A program made the position numbers and the translations under genes. From Saccharomonospora sp. CUA-673 (lineage in GTDB: Bacteria; Actinomycetota; Actinomycetes; Mycobacteriales; Pseudonocardiaceae): DNA of 64,000 bases. A model generated the notes under the pieces. That model was not told where the DNA came from, ran no database searches, and saw only the letters and a program-made list of their open reading frames with translations. This document shows positions 37,137-46,297 of the stretch, piece after piece (positions within the stretch are counted from its first letter, which is position 1; every line of letters starts with the position of its first letter). Where the stretch lies: contig NZ_MKKE01000044.1 of assembly GCF_001942305.1 (NCBI RefSeq), positions 169,156-233,155 on the forward strand, written 5' to 3'.

Positions 37137-38117
37137 GTGATTCACAATTCGATGATCAGCTGTGTCGGATCCACCCCCATGGTCCGCCTGAACCGTTGTT
37201 TTCCCGATCCGAATTTGGACGTGGTCGCTAAGCTGGAAATGCTCAACCCGGGCGGCAGCATGAAGGACCGCCCGGCCCGTTTCATCGTCGAGCAGGGTCT
37301 GCACGACGGGACTCTGCAGCCTGGCATGCGCCTGGTGGAGAGCACGTCTGGCAATTTAGGCATCGCGCTGGCCATGGCGACGAGCCTGCATGGGCTGTCG
37401 TTTACGGCGGTGGTGGACCCCAAGACATCTTCGGCGAATCTGCGTCTGCTGGAGCTGTTCGGCGCGGACGTGGAGATGGTGACCGAACCTGATGAGGCGG
37501 GCGGTTACCTGCATACCCGAGTCCGCAGAGCGCGGGAGTTGGTTGAGGCGACACCGGATGCGGTGTTGGTGAACCAGTACGCCAACGACCTCAACTGGCG
37601 CGCCTACTTCGAGACGGCCGGTCAGGAAATTCTCGATGTGGTCGACGGGCCGATCGACTATCTGGTCGCGGCGGTGTCCACGAGCGGCTCCATTCAGGGC
37701 ATCGCGCGCCGGTTGCGGCAGGAACACCCGGGCATGAAGGTCGTGGCGGTCGATGCCGTCGGCTCGGTGATCTTCGGCGCCAAGGCCGGGCCCCGCCAGC
37801 TGCCCGGGTTCGGTGCCAGCCGCGTTCCGGAAATCCTCGACGTGAACGAGATCGACGAGGTTGTCCACGTCGGCGATGCCGAATCCGCGGCGGGGTGCCG
37901 GCGTCTGCTGGCGACGGAGAAGATCTTCGCGGGTGGGTCTTCCGGCGCGGTGGTCGCCGGGATCGAGCATCTGACCTCGCGGCTGGATCATGCGGCACGA
38001 GTGGTCACGGTGCTGCCGGACCGGGGTGAGCGCTACCTCGACTTGGTTTACGACGATGCCTGGGTGGCCGGTCTTCGTGATCCGTGGCAGGAGCCCGAAG
38101 CGGTGGTCAGCTCGTGA
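37137..38117 (+). CDS. SbnA-like PLP enzyme (cysteine synthase fold)
   Basis: A 326-residue fold-type II PLP enzyme. N-terminal SMISCVGSTPMVRLNRCF, PLP-Lys motif EMLNPGGSMKDRPARFIVE, substrate loop VESTSGNLGIALAM, phosphate loop STSGSIQGIARRL, and C-terminal FAGGSSGAVVAGIEHL. The MKDRPA context and overall layout resemble SbnA, which makes N-(1-amino-1-carboxy-2-ethyl)-glutamate from O-phosphoserine and glutamate, more than CysK. No SbnB-like dehydrogenase is present, so the product could instead be cysteine or another beta-substituted alanine. It overlaps the MFS-DUF1015 gene by four bases (GTGA), implying one pathway. Confidence 0.82.
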   Translation: MIHNSMISCVGSTPMVRLNRCFPDPNLDVVAKLEMLNPGGSMKDRPARFIVEQGLHDGTLQPGMRLVESTSGNLGIALAMATSLHGLSFTAVVDPKTSSANLRLLELFGADVEMVTEPDEAGGYLHTRVRRARELVEATPDAVLVNQYANDLNWRAYFETAGQEILDVVDGPIDYLVAAVSTSGSIQGIARRLRQEHPGMKVVAVDAVGSVIFGAKAGPRQLPGFGASRVPEILDVNEIDEVVHVGDAESAAGCRRLLATEKIFAGGSSGAVVAGIEHLTSRLDHAARVVTVLPDRGERYLDLVYDDAWVAGLRDPWQEPEAVVSS

Positions 38118-40656
38118 CCAATACGCTCAAGACACGTCCGCGAGAGGGCGTTCCCGAGCACGACAAGCAGGCGTCGAACGCCGATCGCCGGAACTTGCTG
38201 TTGCTGTGGGCGGGCCAGTTCGTCAACACCGCCGGGTTGATGATGTTGGTGCCGATCATGCCCTTCTATCTCAAAGACATGGGCGTGCTGGGTCTCGCGC
38301 AGACCCAGACTTGGTCCGGGGTGGCCATCGCTGCCCCGGCCCTGGCCTTGACCGTGGCCACCCCCCTGTGGGGCCGGCTCGGTGACCGTGTCGGTCGCAA
38401 ATGGATGGTGGTCCGCGCCTTGCTCGGACTGGGTCTGGCAATGGTGGTCATGGCCGCTGCTTTCACCCCGCTGGTACTCGTGGCGGGGCGGCTGCTGCAG
38501 GGAGCGCTCGGTGGCGTGGTCGAGGCGGCGGCAGCGTTCGCCGGGTCGACCGGTTCGGATAAGAAGCGCGGGTCGTCGCTGGGCAAGTCGTTCAGTGCCA
38601 CCGCGGCCGGCGCGTTGGCCGGTCCCATCGTCGGAGGTCTGTTCGTCGGTGCTGGCGGGTTACGGCAACTCATGCTCGTCATCGCCGCGACAGCGGTGGT
38701 CTTGGCGGTGGGGTGTGCCGTCGGTTTGCGGGAACCGAAGCGCACACGTACCTCGGACCGTGCACAATCACCTCGCGAGCGGGGCGGGGCAATGCGGGTT
38801 CCTGGAGCGGTGCCGCTGGCGTTGGCCGCGATCGGGGCCTACTTCGGGGTCTACGGGTTGATTCCCGTGTTCGCCGAACACGTCAGCGGCATCGTGGCCG
38901 CGCCGAATGCGGCGAGCCTGTGGACGGGCGTGTTGCATTCGGTGATGTGGGGCGCACGCTGCTCGGGTCGTTCTGGTGGGGCAAACGCAACGACGTCACC
39001 GGACATCCGGTTCGCGCCTTCGCGCTGGCGGCGGGGGGCTGTGCGGTGAGCATCGCGGCGGTCGTGCTCCCGCTGGGGCCGGTCGCGTTGATCCCGCTGC
39101 GGCTGGTGCAGGGATTCTGCTTCGCCGCACTTGCCCAATCGCTGTTCCTGCACTTCAGCCGGCACGCGCCGGAGGAACGCAAGAGCTCGTTCGTCAGCAC
39201 GGCGAACAGTTTCCTGCTGGTCGGGCAATCGGTGGGACCGCTGCTGGCCGGTCCACTGGTCATGGCCCTGCCCGTCAGTGGTGCTGTCCTCGTGATGGCC
39301 CTCGCCTCGCTCGTGGCATGCCTGCTGGCTGTAGGCCCTGCCCGTGCGGAGGATCATGCCGGTGCCGACGAAGCGGCGGACGAGCAGACCCCGCCCGTGT
39401 CCGCAGGTACTCCGGCGAACACGGAAACCCACCGTGATCCGTCCCCGGAGTCCCCAGTGGGTGGGGTCCAGGTCCGCCCGTTCCATGCCTGGTTGCTCGC
39501 CCCCGACCGTCTGCGCAACGAGGCTGATCGACATGCAATGCCCTGGTATCAGGCCGATGCCGAACAGGCCCTGCGCGTGCTGGACGGATGGAAACGACGG
39601 CGGGTCCTCGTGCGCGAACCAGAGCGAGGTTTGTTCGCCTATGAACAGCAGGGCCCGCTGGGATGGCAGCGCGGCGTGATCTCGGCAGTGCACCTGGACA
39701 GTCGGCTGCTGCCGCATCAGGACGTGATCCCGGCCCGCACCGAAGAGATCGCCGAGCTCATGCGAACCAGTGGAACCATTCCGCCCGTACTGCTCGGCTA
39801 CTCCGGCGACGGGCGCACGGCCGCCCACCTCGACGCCGCGACCCGACGTCGACCACTGGCGCAGGTCTTCACCACAGCAGGACAAGAGCACCGAGTCTGG
39901 CGACTCGACGACCGTGACAGCTGGGCGGACATCATCGACGAACTCCAGTCGCGGTCAGCGCTGATCGCCGATGGCCACCACAGGCATACCGCGGCCCGCC
40001 AGCTTCGGCGGCAACGGTACGCAGCCGGGCACGGTGCTGGCCCGTGGGACTACATTCCAGGTGTCCTCGTAGACACCAAACACAGTCCGTTGCGGCTCCA
40101 GCCCATGCACCGGGTGCTACCTCGTGTGGACCCGGGGAGGCTGTTTGCGGCCGCAGCACGGCAGTTCCGCCTCACTCCCCTCCGGGGATCGCTGGAGAGA
40201 TGGGTCGAAGTGCTTCAGGCGCATGCCGCACGCGGTCCTGCCTTCGTGCTGGCCACGGGAGATCACGCGGTTCTGCTGACCCACCCGCATCCTCGGTTTC
40301 TGCACCGATCTGTAGGCCGGTTACCGGAACAACTGCAGAGCCTGCACGTCGGCCTGCTCCACGCCTTGATCACGCTCGAATGGCAAATACCTGCCTCCGG
40401 CATCGGCTACGAGCCCCGCGCGGCCAAGGCGCTACAACGAGCACGCGCAGAAGCAGGGGCAGTAGTGTTGACCCTTCCACCTACCGAGCGGGACTTGCAC
40501 GCAGCCGCGGCCGCAGGCATTCGCCTCCCGCACAAAGCCGCCTCGTTCGGCCCGGCACCGCACCCGAGCCTCCTGCTACACACCCTCAACTGGACCGAGC
40601 AGCATGCCGGGAATCCATTGCGTGAGCGGCTCAGCCCAGACCAACAAAGACCATGA
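38114..40656 (+). CDS. MFS exporter fused to a DUF1015 domain (frameshifted)
   Basis: About 847 residues. An MFS transporter (about 30-430, twelve segments) with the motif A-like GRLGDRVGRKWMVVRA. One G is lost near 38957, and the corrected frame continues GRTLLGSFWWGKRND to the last segment LVMALASLVACLLAV. After an acidic/proline linker, the same frame, without stop, enters a DUF1015 domain (about 450-840) with VRPFHAWLLAPDRL, LIADGHHRHTAARQL and HKAASFGPAPHPSLLLH. An internal GTG 39459 could start a separate DUF1015 protein, but no ribosome site is evident. Some DUF1015/SerK-type proteins are linked to free-serine phosphorylation, which would feed the coupled SbnA-like enzyme; this is inference. 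Confidence 0.8.
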
Positions 40657-40667
40657 CGACCGGTGGA

Positions 40668-40700
40668 GCCCTACCCCGGCTCTGGGTCTGGGGTAAGGGC
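40668..40700 (+). terminator. imperfect hairpin behind the MFS-DUF1015 gene
   Basis: GCCCTACCCC pairs with GGGGTAAGGGC (one bulge) across a 12-base loop, 12 bases after the stop. It may be a terminator; the TACCCC/GGGGTA arms could alternatively be a weak CsoR-type operator. Confidence 0.45.
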
Positions 40701-40893
40701 TGGGGCTGCCAGGAAAACGAGCCGTGACAGTGCATTCCACGCTGCGCCGTGACCGGCCACCGGTTCGCCCTCATCCGCTGCTCGGGTTGGAACCCTCCCC
40801 CACTGCCTTCAGGGCCGACGAAGACCGCCTACGGCACTGACGTGCATCAAATCACCGGAGCAGGCCACGTGCCTGCACACAGAAAGGACATCC

Positions 40894-42406
40894 GTGTCGA
40901 ATACCCACCGCTCTTCCTCCAACATGTCGCGGCGTCGCATGCTGCAACTCGGAACCGGTTTGGCCGCAGCGGGGTTCGCGGCCGCGTGCAGCAGTTCCGA
41001 ACGCGCGTCAGCGGAACTCGGCCCCCGCTCGACCGCGGTGCGAGAGTTCGCCCGAGAACAACAGCGACGCTTCCCCCGTGAAAGTACGGTCTCTCAGACA
41101 CTGACCGCAGCCCCCACGACTGTTGATCTCGCGGGAACCGCCGCTGCCGCGTGGGCGTACAACGGAGTGATGCCCGGATCGCTGCTGCGTGCCGCGGCGG
41201 GTGACCGCGTCCAAGTGCGCGTGCGGAACCAGTTGCCGGAGCCGACGACTGTGCACTGGCACGGGTTGGCGATTCGCAATGACATGGACGGTGTGCCGGA
41301 GGTGACGCAGCCACCGATCGCGGCCGGCGACGAGCTCACCTACGAGTTCATCCCACCGGATCCGGGGACGTACTGGTATCACTCGCACGGCGAGTTGCAG
41401 CGCGGGCGGGGCCTGTTCGGCGCGTTGATCATCGATGACCCGCGTGATCCCGGGGACTACGATGTCGAGTTCCTCGTCGTGCTCTCCGACTGGCTTGGTC
41501 AGCGCACACCGCGCAGGTCTTCGACGAGCTGCGCGGCGGGAAAATGGACAGGGACTCGATGGACGACATGCGTGACATGCACGGGGGCGAGTCCCACTCG
41601 TCGGTGCTCGGTGCCGATGCAGGCGATGTGCAATATCCGTTCTACTTGCTCAACGGACGCCCACCGGCAGATCCGGAGACCTTCCGCGCCCGTGCGGGTC
41701 AGCGTGCCCGCCTCCGCGTCATCAACGCTGCCGAGGACACGGCGTTCCGCGTGCCTTGGGCGGGCACATGCTGACCGTGACGCACACCGACGGTCAACCT
41801 GTTACGCCCCGGCGCACACAGTCGGTTCTCGTGGGCATGGCCGAACGCTACGACTGCGTCGTTACTCTCGGTGACGGGGCATTCCCGTTGGTCGCCTCGG
41901 CAGAAGGCAAGGACGACCGAGCCTTCGCCCTGGTCCGCACCGGTTCCGGACGCGCTCCGTCCTCGACGGCGAACGTGCGCGAGCTGGACCAGCGACCGCT
42001 GCTGGCCACGGATCTGCAAGCTGCCGAATCCGCTCGGCTCTCGCCTCGGCGTCCGGACCGCACGCTGAGCATGAAGCTCGGTGGGAACATGCAGCGGTAC
42101 GTGTGGACCATCAACGACCGCCGTTATCCGGACCACGAACCACTGGTGGTTTCCCCGAATCAACGGGTGCGGTTGCTCTTCGAGAACGCCACGATGATGC
42201 CCCACCCAATGCACCTGCACGGGCACTTCTTCACATTGGGCGATCCTGCGAGGAATGGAGCGCGCAAGGACACCGTGCTGGTGCTGCCGCATCAGCGGTT
42301 GGCGGTGGATTTCGACACCGACAACCCCGGCCAGTGGTTGACACACTGCCACAACGAATACCACCAGGCAGCCGGGATGGCTTCGGTCCTGTCCTACCGG
42401 AGGTGA
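40894..42406 (+). CDS. Tat-exported multicopper oxidase (two frameshifts)
   Basis: About 504 residues after two one-base corrections (near 41505 and 41755). N-terminal SRRRMLQLGTGLAAAGFAAACSSS is a twin-arginine signal ending in a lipobox-like Cys. All copper motifs are present: TVHWHGLAI, YWYHSHGELQ, HPMHLHGHFF and THCHNEYHQAAGM, with the type 1 Cys in HCH and an axial Met. A Met/Asp-rich stretch (MDRDSMDDMRDMHGG) lies between domains, as in cuprous oxidases such as CueO. Likely oxidises Cu(I) or a phenolic/metal substrate outside the cell. No copper exporter is adjacent. Confidence 0.88.
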
Positions 42407-42527
42407 CACTGCCTCGCCCGGGCACCGTTGCCGCCGGAGGGGCCGTGGCAGCCTCGGTGGTCGAGCGCGTGGAGCCGATCCTGCAAAAGCAGGCCAGGCA
42501 TGACCGGCGTGGGGACACCGCAAGAGC

Positions 42528-42737
42528 TGGTGGCTGATACATGCGGGCCGACGGGGCTACGCGATATCCGTGTCCACCGTGGAGCGGGCGATGCGGCGGC
42601 GCAACTTGCTGCAACCGGCGCTGTATCCGCGCCGGCGACGCGAGCTTCGACGTGCGCAACGGCGCCCGGGCCAAGACTATGGTCTCCGACGCGGCCCGCG
42701 AGATCGAGTGACGGTGCCGCGGGATTGTGAGCGGTGA
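42528..42737 (+). pseudogene. possible transposase fragment
   Basis: The frame reads WWLIHAGRRGYAISVSTVERAMRRRNLLQP followed by an Arg-rich stretch. The GYxiSvsTVxRaMRRrgL pattern resembles the HTH_21/HTH_29 segment of IS3/IS481-like transposases. No start or catalytic part is present. The region 42738-42928 behind it shows no gene. Confidence 0.4.
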
Positions 42738-42928
42738 ACGTGAAAAACGGTAGCGCCGGTTGGGCAGCTCCACCGCCGACGGCATCAGCCATGCGTTCCG
42801 CCGCGAAGTCGGCCACGCTAGGGAGATCCGTGATCTCGCCTTCCGGAGGTGGCGATGGGTGCTGCACTAACACCTGAGAGGTGGCGCGCAGTGGTCGTGT
42901 TCTCGGGGCACCTCCTGCCGTGTGAATC

Positions 42929-43279
42929 ATGAGTGGGTTCGGGATTGCGCTGCTGCTACTGGTCGTCGCCATGGCGGTGGTCGGCAGCGTGTATGGGGTC
43001 GCCTCGCTGGTGCAGGCGGCGTCGGGTGGTGCCTCCATGGGACCGTTTCTGGCTGGTCATGAACCGGCTGAGCACGCGTTTTCCCGTTTTCACGTGCGGT
43101 GGTATGCGCTGACGATGATCTACCTGGCGTTCGAGATGGAAATGCTGTTCATGTATCCGTGGACACTCGTCGTTTCCTCGGTGGGCACGAGCGCGGTCGT
43201 CGAGATGTTCGTGTTCTTGGGGATCTTGCTGGCCGGTGTGGCCTACGCGTGGCGGGAAGGGGCGCTGCGATGGGTGTGA
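42929..43279 (+). CDS. nuoA: NuoA-like membrane subunit
   Basis: A 116-residue protein with three membrane segments (about 5-27, 60-85, 88-108). The conserved NuoA feature is visible in the middle: FHVRWYALTMIYLAFEMEMLFMYPW, matching rf.v.fy..ailFiiFDvE..fl.PW, although the usual Asp-Val-Glu is Glu-Met-Glu here. It starts the complex-I-like operon and its end overlaps the next start by ten bases. Confidence 0.88.
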   Translation: MSGFGIALLLLVVAMAVVGSVYGVASLVQAASGGASMGPFLAGHEPAEHAFSRFHVRWYALTMIYLAFEMEMLFMYPWTLVVSSVGTSAVVEMFVFLGILLAGVAYAWREGALRWV

Positions 43280-44498
43280 CCACGGCCTTACAGCGCTTCG
43301 CCGGCGGGTTACCCCATGTGCTGGTCGCTGAGGCCCCGGGGGCACCGCTACCCGGCTGGCGGTTGAGCAGGTGCTACGCCGGCGAGGGTGGGTGAAGGTT
43401 CCCGGTCCGGCGGATGCTGATGTTCTGGCCGTCGTCGGGCCCGCGGGGCCGCGGTGGACGAGCTATGCCGATCAGCTGTGGGAACAGGTCCCGCAACCCC
43501 GCGTTCGCGTGCACGTCGGCAACGCGGCCGAGGCCGGCACCGCGCTGGAGCGTGCTGCGGGCCTACTGGCCGACAGGGGTGAGGCGTCGCCGGCTATCCG
43601 GGGACATTCGACGCGGCACGAGTGGAACGGTGCGGGTCACGCTGAGCGCGGTCGTCCTGTCGACCAGCCCCGGGGCGACGAGCATCACGACGGGGGTGGG
43701 ATGGACATGCCCGGGGGTGTTCCAATGGCCGATCGTGGGCCGGACCGGGACGGTCTCGTGCTCGATCAGCTTCACGTGCCGATCGGTCCGGTGCTGCCGG
43801 ACTGGCCGGCCGGCCTTGTGCTGCACACCACGCTGCAGGGCGATGTTGTTCAACATGCGCGGGTCGAGATTGTTCGTGAACACGGGGAGTTGGCGGATTT
43901 CTGGAACGAGCCGTGGCGTCGGGCGGCGGCAGGCGAGTCCGTTATCGCGGGAGAAGCCGCCCGGCGCCGAGTGGCGGCGCACCTGGACAGCCTAGCGAGG
44001 CTGCTGGCGGTGGCGGGCTGGGCGGATGCGGCGCTGGGCGCGGGGCGATCCCGCGACGACGTACTCGGCGGGGCGCGGGCCGATGTGGTCGCGCCCCGGG
44101 TGCGCCGGTTGGCCAGGCGGCTGCGCCGGTCCCGGACACTGCGGTGGCTCACCGGCGGGCTCGGCATTCTCCCGGGAGCGGCGGCCCAGGCCGCCGGAGT
44201 GACCGGCCCCGCGTGGAGCGCGAGCCGATCCGCGGGTGATGTGCATGCACGGTGGCAGGCGTGGTTGGACGCGATCGAGCGATCGGTCCCGGCTCTCGAC
44301 GACACCGCACCGTTGACCGCCGTCGATGCGGGCCCACGAGGCAGACGCGACGCGGTCGGGGGCTCGTCGGCGCTGCTGGAGGTGCTTCCCCAGCTGGTGA
44401 AGGGGACCGAGCTGGCCGGGGCCAGATTGATCGTGTCAAGTTTAGATCCCGATATCACCGAGCTCGACCACGCGGTTGCGGAGGCGGCTGATGGGTGA
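43270..44498 (+). CDS. degenerate NuoB-NuoD-like fusion subunit (frameshifted)
   Basis: About 409 residues after one base is restored near 43355. N-terminal part: GLPHVLVAEAPGA, then ADADVLAVVGPAGPRWTSYADQLWEQVPQPRVRVHVGNA, which follows the NuoB/hydrogenase small-subunit pattern but lacks the cysteines that hold cluster N2. A Gly/His/Met-rich linker (about 110-165) follows. The second part has LDQLHVPIGPVLPDWPAGLVLHTTLQGDVV (NuoD pattern GPqHPs.hG.l.l...ldGe.V), DSLARLLAVAGW, and GLGILPGAAAQAAGVTGPAWSASRSAGDVH (NuoD G.GvI....A...G.tGP..RaSG...D.R). The assignment is from these faint patterns and position. It probably docks something to the membrane arm rather than carrying electrons itself. 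Confidence 0.65.
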
Positions 44499-45420
44499 GG
44501 CTCCGGTGTGGGGTGTGTTCGTGCTGCCCGGGCTGGTGGGGGTGGTTGCGTTCGTGGCGGTGGTCTTCGACAGTGCCTTGCAGGTGCGTGCCGCTGGGCG
44601 GCCGTTGTCGGTGTCGGCAGTGCTCGTCGCTCCGCTGCGTGCGGTGGTGCGGCTGCTGATCGGCCAACGGCGCGCGACCACGGCAGCCGACGTCGTGCTG
44701 TGGCGCACCGGTGTGGTCCTCGTTCCCGTCATCGCGCTGCTAGCTGCACTGGTATTACCGCTGGGCGGGGTGGCCGTGTCGGATCTCGCGGTGGGGGTCG
44801 TGTGGTTCAACGCGATGGAGATCCTGGCTTGGGCGGCGGTGTGGATGGCCGGCTGGGGCCCGAACGCGGCGCTGTCCCTGGTCGGTGGTTACCGGTTCGT
44901 GGCCCAGGGGTTGGCCTACGAGCTGCCGCACATGTTCGCGCTGATCACGGCCGCCACTGCGGCGGGCACGCTGCGGGTGGGCGGGATCGTCGAGGCCCAG
45001 TCCGGTCTGTGGTTCGTGGTGTGGATGCCGGTCGCCTTCGTCGTCTACCTGCTCAGCGCGATGGCGATGGCGTTCTGGGGCCCGTTCGACGCGCCGCTAG
45101 GACGTGACCTCGCCGGCGGAGCTGCCGGGGAACTGTCCGGAGTGGACCGCCTCGTGTTCCTCGGCGGTCGGTGGTTGTTGCTGGTGGTCGCGGCGGCAAT
45201 GGCGGTGCCGCTGTTCCTCGGGGGAGGTAGTGGCCCGTGGCTGCCGGGCTGGGTGTGGACGCTGCTCAAGACCGCCGTGGTGCTGGTCGTGGTCGTGTGG
45301 CTCGGTCGCCGCATTCCCACGGTGCGGATGGACCGGTTCGCCGAGCTCGCCTGGGTGGTGCTGATCCCCGTGACGATCTTGCAGGCACTGGTCGTCGCCC
45401 TGGTGGTGCTGATCCGGTGA
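44491..45420 (+). CDS. nuoH: NuoH-like membrane subunit
   Basis: A 309-residue protein with about eight membrane segments, starting at ATG 44491 inside the end of the previous gene. Conserved: YRFVAQGLAYELPHMFALITAA (NuoH s.Aq.isYElpl). The loop normally reading PFDLPEAE-ELV.G..tEYsG is altered to GPFDAPLGRDLAGGAAGELSG, and the C-terminal PTVRMDRFAELAWVVLIPV replaces R.DQlm.l.WK.llP. Changes in the acidic quinone-chamber loop suggest that normal quinone chemistry may be lost or altered. Confidence 0.85.
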   Translation: MGEAPVWGVFVLPGLVGVVAFVAVVFDSALQVRAAGRPLSVSAVLVAPLRAVVRLLIGQRRATTAADVVLWRTGVVLVPVIALLAALVLPLGGVAVSDLAVGVVWFNAMEILAWAAVWMAGWGPNAALSLVGGYRFVAQGLAYELPHMFALITAATAAGTLRVGGIVEAQSGLWFVVWMPVAFVVYLLSAMAMAFWGPFDAPLGRDLAGGAAGELSGVDRLVFLGGRWLLLVVAAAMAVPLFLGGGSGPWLPGWVWTLLKTAVVLVVVVWLGRRIPTVRMDRFAELAWVVLIPVTILQALVVALVVLIR

Positions 45421-45430
45421 GGAGGTGTGC

Positions 45431-45992
45431 GTGGTGACGGTGGCGTTGTTCTGGCTGTTCGCGGTCGGCGCCTGGTGTCCGGGTTCTTGGTCTTTCGGCT
45501 GAACTCGATGGCACGGGTGACGTTCGCGCTGCTGGCCTCGTTCGTGTTTGTCGCCTCCGAGGTGATCCTGCTGGGGCTGGCCTACCTCGGTGTGGTCATC
45601 GTGCTGATGATGGTCATGGAAATGGTGATCATGGCCGTGTTCATGGTCATGTACATGATGAATCCCGCCGGGCTGATGCCGATGGCGATGTATCACAACA
45701 AGGCCGGCGCCATGACGCTGTCGGTGGGCACCTTCGTCGTGCTCGCAGCGGGCATCGTCCTCATCGACTGGCCGCAGCGCACCGGCGCACCGCCGCCGGA
45801 CCCGACCCTCGCGCTCGGACAAGCGCTGATGGGCCCGCACATGCTCACCATGATGACCCTGGGACTGGCGCTATTCGCCACGATCGTGGCCACCGTCGTG
45901 CTCGCCACCCACAGGGGACGCTACGACCGGCTGGGTGACGCCTGCGCGCTACGCGGGCCGATGATCCGGTGCGCGGGGGGATCGGTCGATGA
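45431..45992 (+). CDS. nuoJ: NuoJ-like membrane subunit, methionine-rich (frameshifted)
   Basis: GTG 45431 follows GGAGGTG. It reads VALFWLFAVGAW, then a one-base loss near 45472 leads to VSGFLVFRLNSMARVTFALLASFVFVASEVILLG. The centre (about 55-80) is unusually Met-rich, MMVMEMVIMAVFMVMYMM, followed by LALGQALMGPHMLTMMTLGLALFATIVATVVL, the NuoJ terminal helix pattern. Another one-base change before about 45955 is needed to reach the TGA at 45990 that overlaps nuoK. The restored length is about 187 residues. Confidence 0.8.
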
Positions 45993-46294
45993 GTCTGGAG
46001 CTGTTTCTGCTGCTCGGGGCCGGACTGTTCGCCATCGGCCTCTACGGTGCGTTGTCGCAGCAGTCGATCGTGATGCTGATGATGGGCCTGGAACTGATGC
46101 TCAACGGCATCACCGTTGCGGCGGCGGCCTTCTGGTACTACGTTGCTCCGTCCAATGCGGATGGTCAGGTGCTGATCATCGTGGTGATCACCCTTATGGC
46201 GGTGGAGATGGCGGTTGGTTTCGCCGTGGTGACTGCGATTTTCCGTGCCCGGGATGTGGACATGACCGACATGGCCGCGGATCTCAAGGAGTAG
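45989..46294 (+). CDS. nuoK: NuoK-like membrane subunit
   Basis: A 101-residue protein with three membrane helices: LELFLLLGAGLFAIGLYGAL, SIVMLMMGLELMLNGITVAAAAF and QVLIIVVITLMAVEMAVGFAVVTAIF. The two buried glutamates of NuoK are visible (Glu in MMGLELMLN and in AVEMAVGFA). Both are needed for proton transfer in canonical complex I. Overlaps nuoJ by four bases. Confidence 0.93.
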   Translation: MSLELFLLLGAGLFAIGLYGALSQQSIVMLMMGLELMLNGITVAAAAFWYYVAPSNADGQVLIIVVITLMAVEMAVGFAVVTAIFRARDVDMTDMAADLKE

Positions 46295-46297
46295 CCG

